From the NCBI GenBank assembly GCA_019775845.1, contig JADQAV010000015.1:248001-312000 (forward strand): a stretch of DNA of 64,000 nt, in the 5' to 3' direction. This stretch comes from Myrmaecium sp. VS I D KN 1 (taxonomy: Eukaryota; Ascomycota; Dothideomycetes; Valsariales; Valsariaceae). Shown one piece after another: positions 55,901-64,000 of this stretch. The notes beneath the pieces are model-generated. The model was not told where the DNA came from. It saw only the letters and a program-made list of their open reading frames with translations, and did not search any database. Numbering within the stretch: the stretch's first letter is position 1; each line of letters starts with the position of its first letter. A program made the translations under genes and the position numbers.

Positions 55901-57589
55901 CAAGGAGATGGTAGATAATTTTCGCCTGCTGAATCGATTTCTTGCTCTTGACATTAGGTACGAGGCCCCATCGAACGGGAATCTTTCGCTTTACAAAGGC
56001 TTGCAGAGTCTCCGCAATCATGGCCACATTCCTCTTATCTGTAAAATCGATGGGAACAATCACGTTATACGCATCTTTCCGAACGGGCGGTAATTGCCCT
56101 GGAAACACCCTTTGCAGGAACTTTGAGCGGATCAGTGACTGCACCAGATTTGAAGTATAGCGCATAACTTACTGCCTTGACTGTAACCGGCCAGTCTTCG
56201 TATCTCTTATCTTTCTCGATGTCGTTCATCCATATGATCACATTGCCGCCTTCGGTTTCATCCCTGAAGTCATACCTTTGGGGCTCGATACTCGCCTGCG
56301 CCTCTGCAACAGCCGGATGGGACAGGATCTCAATAGCCTCCTTTCCCGTAAACCCCAAGTCTCGCAGGCCATTGATTAACTTCCTCTCTTTTCGGAGATG
56401 TTCTAGAAGGGAAAATGCGTCCATGGTCCGGGGATCATATTGAGCACCGTTGATCCATAGCACGTTATACCCTGCGGGCAAAAGTACATCCCGGTTCCTA
56501 CGGTGTTCAAAAAGGAATTTTTTCGAGGTGTTGTGAGATGCAATGGCAGAAGAGTGCTTTGGAAAATCCTGCGAAAGCTTAAGAAGGGTATCCATTGGGT
56601 CGGCGCTGTCCAAAACGAAGCTCGCCGCATTCAAGCCGAGGCTGGCAAGTTCGGTCGATGACAGCGGCCTCAAATCAGCGACCTCCTCCTCATTGTCCAG
56701 ACTATCTTGCGCTGATCTGGCCTGAGAGTGTTTTGAGTCGACGCCATCGGCATCCCGGTCATCAATAACAATATAATCAGTCCGCTTCAGAGCCAGTTCT
56801 ACGCCATATCCATGGATCGTCAAAGGTTGTTTTACAGCCGTTGAAGATGGCTTGTGTCTGAGTCGATACTGTGTCTTTCCATCCTTGGCCATACTGCTCA
56901 GTGCCTTATGGAAAACCGCGAAGTCCGAAGAGGTGATATCGGCATATAGTATAGATGGTGTGCTCGTACTTTCACCGATGAGACGGTCGAATGGGAGAAC
57001 ATCTGTCCTGCATAGCTGTTAAGCCTGTCCAGAGCACCGCGAAGCCATACTCACCTCAGACCAACATTTTTGCCATCATCCAGTCCAGGAGAGCAGTATT
57101 TATGTGTCCCAAAAATCGCCCACGTATTGCAGTCCGCATCTAGTCTTTCATCCACGGACGTGTCATAGAACTGGTAGTGCGCTTCGATTCGCGGGGCCGC
57201 AGAGTGTATCGAGAGCGCAAGGTCAAAGGAGGATAACGCTTCAGAATCAGTGATGTGTCCATCATCTTGGAGAAGTTGTAAGAAGCTCGCATAGAGCTCT
57301 TTGTCCGTGGAGGCGTGCTGGAAGTGACCTTCCGCAATACGGTCAAGGATAGGGTAATACGCGGTGGAGTTTTCCTCGGCCGCTGTTTCTCTGTGTAGCG
57401 GTCAGTGGCTGATACGCCCACGCATAGTATGCATGGCAGGTCATACAGAAGCTCTACAAGGAAAGGTGGAGCACTGAATGAAGCTTTTAAAGCTACGTTG
57501 ACGGCAGGACTTCCGAAGGTACGAAGAGGTGCAAGGGCACCAAGCAGAGCCAATGCCTGTAACCGGAGAGGCCAAGAGGTGACCCTCAT
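52953..57589 (-). CDS. UDP-glucose:glycoprotein glucosyltransferase (UGGT, ER folding sensor)
   Basis: UGGT re-glucosylates N-glycans on misfolded proteins in the ER lumen so that calnexin can rebind them. Four exons (57447-57589, 57055-57390, 56173-57007, 52953-56120) give 1493 residues. A signal peptide (MRVTSWPLRLQALALLGALAPLRTFG) is followed by the thioredoxin-like folding-sensor region (about 30-1150). The C-terminal GT24 glucosyltransferase domain (about 1190-1450) shows INIFSVASGHLYERMLNIMM, VKFWFIEQFLSPSF and the metal-binding DXD in FVDADQIVRTDMYEL (about 1288-1302). It continues with PYGFTPMCDSR and NLDQDLPNNMQ. The protein ends in RDEL, an ER-retrieval signal. The third intron is only 52 nt with acceptor AAAG and branch CTGAT. 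It was chosen because it aligns WPVTVKAFLQRVFPGQL with the family. Confidence 0.95.
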
Positions 57590-58122
57590 GGTTGAGGCTA
57601 TCAAGGAGTTGAGTGCGTCAAAGGTGCGGTTTATCTGCTATAAATCAGAGCTGTTGTTTGGTATGTAAAGCTGGCTAAAGTCGGCAATTATGCAACGTGT
57701 ATCATATCGGTAAGTAGATAGATTTCTGGGGATAAATGCAGGGCTAAACAACACACAAAAACAGCATATCTGGAAAGAATTCGAGGATTGAGAACTTGAA
57801 GTGCCCTGTGGTTATGGCATTCAAGTTACGGTCGGTGCAAGATCTCCCTTCACTGTTATCCCTGCTGCGGAGGGTTCATGGAGCTCCCGGCCACCTGCGG
57901 GCATGATGCGCTCATCGATCCGTGCCATCTCCGACCTTAAGCCTTATCAATCGGACATGCGCCTCGGCGGCTAACGTCAGTTCACTGCTTCAGAATGATC
58001 ACTTGCAAAAGCTCCGTTCTCTTTAGTAAAACTACAATTGTTTTTCTTTGGGAGATATCGTCTTCCAAGAACAACGCCAGATAGCCATCGTTGCTGCATT
58101 GCTACCCCTAGCAGACAAAGAC
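57590..58122. other. Spacer between UGGT and the BTB gene
   Basis: It holds the UGGT promoter and the BTB gene's 3' region, both minus strand. No other gene is visible. Confidence 0.55.
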
Positions 58123-59208
58123 TCATCTCCCAGCAGGAGTTTTGTGATGCCCCTCCTTCTCCATCTGTTCTTCTAGTTGCAGCGACCTCTTCAGCAATCT
58201 CATCAGCATCTCTGGATGCTCCACCTCGAAGAAGTATTTCACTCTATCTAGACGAATGAACTTCCTCAGATCTCCACGCAGCAACCAGTCATACAGAATT
58301 GGAGCGAAGAGCCGGTGCACAGTGTCCAGTTCACACTCGGCAAGCTCTCGCAGGAACCCGAGGATTGGCCCATTACCCCACAACCAGTAGTTGTCAAGGT
58401 CGTACAACGCCTGCATCAACCGGAAACGGACAAGCCCTCCAAGCTTGGAAATTTGGTATTTGTCCGCGACCACATAAAGTTTCAGTAAGCGGGTTAGGAT
58501 CCGGGTCTGTTCTTCTTCAGAGAGAGTCTTAGATGCCGGATAAAAACCGCCTGTGTAGGGCTCGAAAGGGAGAGAGTAAGATGCCGGATCCTCAATAAGG
58601 GCGTCTTCCATACTGCCCTCATCGTCGGACGTGTCCTTGAACCTACGGCTTTTCCTCAACTTGGGATAGGCTGAATCCGTGATACGAATCGTAGCCGTGG
58701 ACACTGCTCTAGCCACAGAGGCCATCTCCATCTTATGATCCATGACAGGGAGTGGGACACGAGACAGTGGGACATCCCCCGTGTACATGTATCGGATAAC
58801 GTCTTCAAGGATCTCAGGATCGTCATCTGATAGTGTAAGACACCGGTCTCGACCCTCCTATGTGATATCCCTGTTCAGCGGAACTCGAATTTGAAGCTTG
58901 GATGAATCTCACCAGCCAGCCACAGCTGCATGCGTTACGGAAGAAATGAGAAAATGCAGAGATGACAAGGCGATGGACCTGGTTTTTGTATCAGCTCCAC
59001 GAAGCCAACTCAGTCCTTGATTGCGAAGTACTCACCTTGAACTCCCGACCCTGGCATTTTATGGTAAAATCGGCATATTCGGTGTTGTCTAGATGACTGA
59101 ACATTGCAGTAACTGTTAACGGAGAATGTAGGATGAAAGGAACAGGACCTACGATGCAATGCCCTGCCGAAGCTGTCGCCTATACTCATTCCTGGCCCAT
59201 TCCTTCAT
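58123..59208 (-). CDS. BTB/POZ domain protein
   Basis: Fungal BTB proteins of this layout probably act as dimerising adaptors, some for CUL3 ubiquitin ligases, but no function is known here. Four exons (59153-59208, 59036-59096, 58913-58978, 58123-58857) give 305 residues. It starts MKEWARNEYRRQLRQGIASHL. The BTB fold (about 20-90) reads DNTEYADFTIKCQGREFK, VHRLVISAFSHFFRNACSCGWL, EGRDRCLTLSDDDPEILEDVIRYMYTGDVP. An inserted acidic/Ser-rich segment (about 100-160) is followed by the helical back (TRLLKLYVVADKYQISKLGGLVRFRL). The end is DRVKYFFEVEHPEMLMRLLKRSL. Introns are GT-AG with family-like phases. An extra 5' exon cannot be excluded. Confidence 0.87.
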
Positions 59209-59942
59209 TTGCGAAAGTGTAACGTAAAGAATACGAGGCATTCTGCGGCAACGAATGATGTATCTTACTGAGGATAAAGCGAGTGAATCCAGGTGTCAAA
59301 GAACGAATAGTACTAGTAGATTGAAGTTGCAGGCTCGGATCGTCACGGAGAAGAAGATGAGGGCCTGTTGGTAACGCTTGATAGAGCGGATCGGCGCTTT
59401 CCTTGTTGGTAAAGCGATTCCTGGACATTTCTTTCCCATGGTACGCCATGGTACCTGCCTTGCAGTGCTCTCACCCGATACAAGCAGCAAGTAATCGGTA
59501 AGGTCCGAGAAAAAGAAAATAAATATTGTTTGGATAGTCGTCGGGCTGTGATGATTCACTCGATAGGATTGGTATTAAGATCCAAACGGAATAGATTGAT
59601 CGAAATGTTCTGCACTATGGGCACGCCCTCTCAGGAACGAAACGAAGCCCTGCCCGCATCGGTCCGGGATTGAGCAGCTTCAAGCACTCTCGAGAAGAGG
59701 CGCTCGATGATACTGACCGCAAACCCTCCTCTTTACAGCATCCATACTCTTAGTAGCACAGCTTGCAACGTTTTTGTAAGCAAGTGTGGCCCATCCTATA
59801 ATACAGTTACTGCAACACTTCCTGCACTTTGCTGGTCCCAAGTGATCCAACGGCCACTACCATGTGTCAAACGGTGTCACCGGATCCATCGATATCGCAT
59901 TAAGATTTCGTCCTCCCCGGGAGACGATGAACACATGCTGGC
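59209..59942. other. Spacer between the BTB gene and CWF19L1
   Basis: A 734-bp stretch with only short frames. It holds the BTB promoter and the CWF19L1 3' region. A minus-strand frame at 59186-59449 overlaps the BTB start in another register and is not supported. Confidence 0.55.
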
Positions 59943-61768
59943 TCATCTAAGAGTAAAGTCGAATTCTTCGAAGGCGGCTCCCAAGGCATCAACGTCCCGT
60001 TGTTCCTCTTCATGAGTTTGCGTTACATCCTTCCACTGTAAGCGCTTTTCCAGCCCGAGCAACTTGGCTAGAACGCGGCGACCAAACTGTAAATCGAATC
60101 GGAATGTCGCGTCCAAAGGCAGGAAGAGATTCGTTGTAGATTTTTCCACTGGATCCCAGATGATAACGCGAAAGAAATCGGTTGTTTCCTCTGAGCCATC
60201 GCCGACATCTCTTTGCTCAAACGGCGGATATTTTTCGTTTTGGGCTTCGACACGGAAGGCTGCCTCAAGTACGCCTCCTGTGAGGAGCTTTGTAGGGACC
60301 GGAAGGTATTGCCAGTGAGGATGAACACCGCTTGAGCGACTGATCTCCCATACGACGGAGCCTAACTCACTTCCCGCGCGCTTCTTGAGCATTTCATTGA
60401 GCGCTTCACGATAATTCTGCATCTCCTTGTACGTATCCTGCGGGTCCTGCAAGGCAGCTATAGTGGGCCCATGTTGTATGGGGATGATAAGCACATGCGC
60501 CGGGAATCCGAGCTCCGGGTATGTCGTGTTGGTCGTCAACGGCCCCTTGGCTGTGGCAAGGTATGCTCTATCACCGATTGATTTAATCAAATGTTGATCT
60601 GCCTTACCTGACAGGCAGAAGAAACATTCCTGCTGTGTTGGGTGATGAGCTCTGCGCGGAGCATTACGCGAGCGCTTTCCTGAACGCCCAGTATCGTTGT
60701 ATGTAGCTGAGTAACGGTACGAAGTCTCCTGTGGTTCGAGCGCGGATCGCTTCCTGCTAACTGATATCAGTGGCGAAGCCGTAGTGCCAGCTGGAACAGA
60801 GATTGGTGGTGCAGATGTAGGATCTATCTTAAAAGCGTATATCCATTTTTGACCCTTCTGCGCACCGAAGTTGGCGAGACTGAGGAATCGCGTGATGGAG
60901 TAAGTTATGGGTTCCTCCTTTGACTTCTGAAAAAATGGCTCACGCTCCCATGAAACGGTATCGCTCGTAGTGAAATGATAACGTGGCTTGAGGTTGGAAG
61001 ACAGTTCCGCAATCCACTGATGTGAGGAAGGCTCACGGACTAGGGTCTCCTCCGCATTGGCTGTCGGGAAAGAGACTTTTGACCCATCACGAATGCCTGT
61101 TGGCCAGTCGTTGGTGATCAGAATATCCGCAGTGCCTGCTTGGCGGATTAGAGCTCTGACGTCTTCTTCGCTGTAGAAATGCGAGTACAGCCCGCTCTCG
61201 GTGCCCTGTTCATTCTTGTCTGAGGTCCTTGGCTGAGCAGTGCCGCCGAGTGCCACGAGTTTGATCCCTTCAGAAGTCGTAATTGTTGCACGCTTTCCCA
61301 AGAACAGTAGATTCGAGCACACTTCCATATTATCTGAAGCCTGGAGCTTCTGGATTATCCTGTTCGGCAACGGTCTATCTCCAACCGTGAAATAAAAGGG
61401 GATGGGAATTTCTATTTCCCCATTGAGCAAGGCCCGGATGTCTTCGTTGGCGTCATCGTCGTCTAATGGAGGTCCGAAGACGTTGCCCACGCCTATACCA
61501 AATGCGAATGCATTCTTGGATTGGAGCTGGGCGACCTTGCCAAAAATTTCTCGAAGGCAGCCATTGGCACCACCAACAACAAGACTATCCCAGGCATCAG
61601 ACACGATCTTCCATAGATTGGTGAAGAGAAGTCAGGTCGACATATAAGAGAAAAGACGAAAAGAGATTGATATTTCCGCAGGGAAGATTCGAGATGACTT
61701 TTTTGACCAGATTTTTGACAGTAAAATTCATGGAGAATCAATTGCTTCACGTACATTTTTGTTTCCAT
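59943..61768 (-). CDS. drn1: CWF19-like protein 1 (DRN1, lariat-debranching cofactor)
   Basis: DRN1/CWF19L1 binds the debranching enzyme Dbr1 and the late spliceosome and helps turn over intron lariats. Two exons (61755-61768, 59943-61584) give 551 residues. The tiny first exon reads ATG GAA ACA AAA AT and splices (donor GTACGT, 170-nt intron, acceptor GATAG) to give METKILVVGGANGCLREIFGK, matching the KIVVxGxxNG start of the family. Without this splice the long frame has no ATG (it opens with GTG). The phosphodiesterase-like N-terminal half contains FAFGIGVGNVFG and LLFLGKR. CwfJ domains follow about 315 onwards: QQECFFCLS, AKGPLTTNTTYPELGFPAHVLIIPIQH, then GVHPHWQYLPVP. The end is FEEFDFTLR. 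Divergent from UTP20, with 212 bp between starts. Confidence 0.9.
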
Positions 61769-61980
61769 ATGGACTGTCTAGTAAGTAGTAATGATGCGGG
61801 TCGTCGTTCGAAGCTCTGGGTTCTGCAGCTAGAAGCTGCAGCTTCTCAGGGTGTGGCGTCTGCCAAGACCCTCGGCGATTGCTAAACCCCGGAGCGCTGG
61901 CAAAATTCTGGGGAGCCCTGACATTTTCGCAACCGGCAATCTTTCGCGGTCCGCAAAGCTTCGCAGCTTCATACATCAAG
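61769..61980. promoter_or_regulatory. Divergent DRN1/UTP20 promoter
   Basis: Only 212 bp separate the two start codons, so the promoter regions must overlap. CTGCAGCTAGAAGCTGCAGCT near 61828 is a strong small palindrome (agctgcag repeats) in the middle and a candidate shared site. An in-frame ATG at 61879 could extend UTP20 by 34 codons but would run over this region. Confidence 0.5.
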
Positions 61981-64000
61981 ATGGCGGCAATGTCAAGAGG
62001 ACAAGCGGCAGTGGCCGGAAAGATCAGGAAAACAAAGGGTGGCACGGAATCCTCCAGGAAGCACCATTTTCAGTCCTTTTCGCAGCGCGTCGCAAAGCTC
62101 AACATCGATCCCATCCGACGAATTCGCCGCCACGATGACACCGATCTCTCTGCGACGTCGTCCTACTTTAGATCCTCTTTGGATGAGTGGAAGGAACTCA
62201 ATCTATCCGAGAATTTCACCCGTTTCGTCGACGAGGTGGAACCGCTCTGCGAGAGCCTACCGCAAATCGTACACCATAATGACCGCATAATGGACCTACT
62301 AGTCAGCTACATAGAGAGAGAGGATGCTTTATCATCGGAGCCGCTGTTGAGCTTGCTTTCACATTTTGCTCACGATCTTGGAGTTCGATTCGAGAAGCAT
62401 TTTGGACGAGCGGTACAAACAGTTACTCGGATCGCCGCGAAACACAAAGACGTTGAAGTGATAGAATGGAGTTTTACTTGCCTTGCTTGGCTGTTCAAGT
62501 ACCTGTCAAGGCTCCTTGTTCCAGATCTACGGCCTCTTTTCGACTTGATGGCGCCTTATCTAGGAAAAGAGCATCAGAAACCCTTCATCACGAGATTCGC
62601 TGCCGAGGCGCTTAGTTTCCTATTTCGAAAAGTTGGCGCCGCGAGCCACCGGGACAAGGTGCCCCTGAGTACAATCATCGCACACATTCTGGAGGATCTG
62701 AAGAAGACTGCGGCCGAGAAAGACACAGCGCATTATGAATATGGCTTGATGACTCTGTTCATCGAATCTATCAAAGGCATACAGCGACAGATTCACAGTA
62801 GCGGATTGCCTATCATGAAGGAGTTACTCACTCAGACCAAGTCCCTTATCGGCTCGGAGACTCCTAAAGCCGATCCATATCCAGCTGAAACAGTTGTAGA
62901 CGGTGTCCTGATTGCTGCTATACACCACACAGAGAGCGAAACATTCAAGCCTTTATTGGAAGCAGTGGTAGAAACCGCTGATTCAGTCGGGTCGGGCTCA
63001 GATGGCAACTCCCTTTGCTTTGTTTCGCGACTTCTATTCGTCGTAAGCGGGGTCAGGAAAGGCTCGCGGATTGGAGATTGGGCGCCTCTCTTGAAGAGCA
63101 TCTCGAATCTGGTAGCCATCGCTAGCGCATCCGATGTTGCCAATGCAGTGGCAGTCAGAAACGAGGCTCTAATATCTCTTGCTGTTATCCTCCAAAGCTG
63201 TCCCATGGATGCCGCAATACCGTATTTGCGCCAGTTGGAGCTCTTAAGTAAAGGCTCCTGGAGACAACATTTCCTTCCTTTCTGCATGTACTTTGCAGAG
63301 TTGGGTTCTGAGCGCTTCCAGAGTCTGCTCTTGCCGCATATGCAAAAGTAAGTGCATTCACTCCAAGTTTGCTGATAGATGTACTAACGTGAACAAGATT
63401 CATCTCCTCTAATTGGGAGCAATACGGCGAAAGCTTTTCATACGTCTTGCCCACCCTCATCCAAACCGGGGCACTCACCGCAAAAACTCTTACTTGCCCC
63501 CCATCGTGGCAAACCAGCGTACTCCATGCGTTCCAAGCGCTCACTGACGATGATGAAGAAAGCAGTATCTGGAGTGCCAATGGATATCTATCAATGTTCG
63601 AAAGCTTGCAAGTCGAAAGGGAGACTGAGACTCGGGCCGCTAAGGACATATCGACATTCATAAGGCGCGTCGCTTATCCCATAAAGTCTCGCTATGTGTC
63701 AACCCCCAGGGACCAGTTTGCCTTCGGCAAAGGTCTCAAGTATGCCGTAGAAATCAAGGATGTTCAGGTTATTGGCCTCGATATATGGCAGCTGCTATCT
63801 GTTGCAAGCCAGTCATTCCGTCGGACTCCCATCTTTTGGAAGGCAGTATCGGCCTATGTCGCGGAGAACAAGGAGAAACTGGACTTTGGCGACACGGCTA
63901 CGGACCGGATAGTGGATAGCCTGATAGCCTGTATGGCTTCTCCCTCACATGAGCTACGCTTGCTAGCTCTTGAGATCTTCAGCCAACTCTACACGTCACT
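61981..64000 (+). CDS. utp20: U3 snoRNP component UTP20 (N-terminal part; runs off the window)
   Basis: UTP20 is a very large HEAT-repeat protein of the small-subunit processome, needed for early 18S rRNA cleavages in the nucleolus. The visible part is exon 1 (61981-63347) and exon 2 (63398 to beyond 64000), about 656 residues of an expected 2500 or so. The start MAAMSRGQAAVAGKIRKTKGG leads into RKHHFQSFSQRVAKLNIDPIRRIRR and LSENFTRFVDEVEPLCESLPQIVHH, the family signature. Then helical repeats follow (LAWLFKYLSRLLVPDLRPLFDLMAPYLG, ITRFAAEALSFLFRK). The intron (GTAAGT donor, TACTAAC branch, CAAG acceptor) is clear. The gene is partial only because the window ends. Confidence 0.93.

Noticed and set aside
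59186-59449. 87-codon minus-strand frame overlapping the BTB start
   Set aside because: It is in another frame from BTB exon 1, which itself splices cleanly into the BTB fold.

Overview
The window is nuclear DNA of a filamentous ascomycete (Pezizomycotina). The genes are mostly single copy, carry short spliceosomal introns (about 50-90 bp, with GTAAGT/GTACGT-type donors and CTRAY or TACTAAC branch sites) and face both ways without operons. A WOPR (Gti1/Pac2) regulator, a CAP20/perilipin gene, a lone dispersed 5S rRNA gene and AIM24 all fit this group. The class cannot be settled from the sequence. I see no virus, prokaryotic island, CRISPR array or intact transposon.

Region by region. At 1-208 is the 3' end of an acidic protein gene. 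At 1.8-10.7 kb are ubc4 (E2, minus), glutaryl-CoA dehydrogenase (minus), FEN1/RAD27 (plus) and the splicing factor PRP6 (plus). At 10.7-16.6 kb is a long protein-poor stretch that holds a minus-strand 5S rRNA gene and ends at the WOPR regulator (16610-18037). At 20.4-21.5 kb is a conserved-looking acidic/basic hypothetical protein (minus), at 23.1-27.1 kb alpha-COP (plus), and at 28.4-29.1 kb a low-complexity hypothetical (plus). At 29.5-34.0 kb is the divergent pair AIM24 (minus) and ATM1 (plus), both predicted mitochondrial, followed by tRNA-Gln(CUG). At 35.0-38.5 kb is the divergent pair PDAT/LRO1 (minus) and a NatC catalytic subunit MAK3/NAA30 (plus). At 39.1-40.2 kb is an ankyrin protein (minus), and then a 3-kb stretch without a convincing gene. 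At 43.3 kb is a CAP20/perilipin-like gene, at 46.8-49.1 kb an ML-domain/TRP-like (FLC family) membrane protein, and at 50.9-52.6 kb a FucP-type MFS transporter, all plus. At 53.0-57.6 kb is UDP-glucose:glycoprotein glucosyltransferase (minus), at 58.1-59.2 kb a BTB protein (minus), and at 59.9-64 kb the divergent pair CWF19L1/DRN1 (minus) and UTP20 (plus, cut by the window end).

Most of these are housekeeping genes: protein turnover, DNA repair, splicing, ribosome assembly, COPI traffic, ER folding control, lipid storage and Fe-S export. Shared function is suggested only for AIM24/ATM1 (mitochondria) and loosely for DRN1/UTP20 (RNA processing), each pair sharing an intergenic promoter. I found no undescribed multi-gene system. 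The most notable details are at gene-structure level: two GC-AG introns (alpha-COP and FLC), an ATG start codon apparently split by an intron in the ankyrin gene, a 14-nt first coding exon in DRN1, and a poly-G tract with two undetermined bases inside an AIM24 intron. Exon coordinates were read by eye from splice signals and family conservation. They are predictions.
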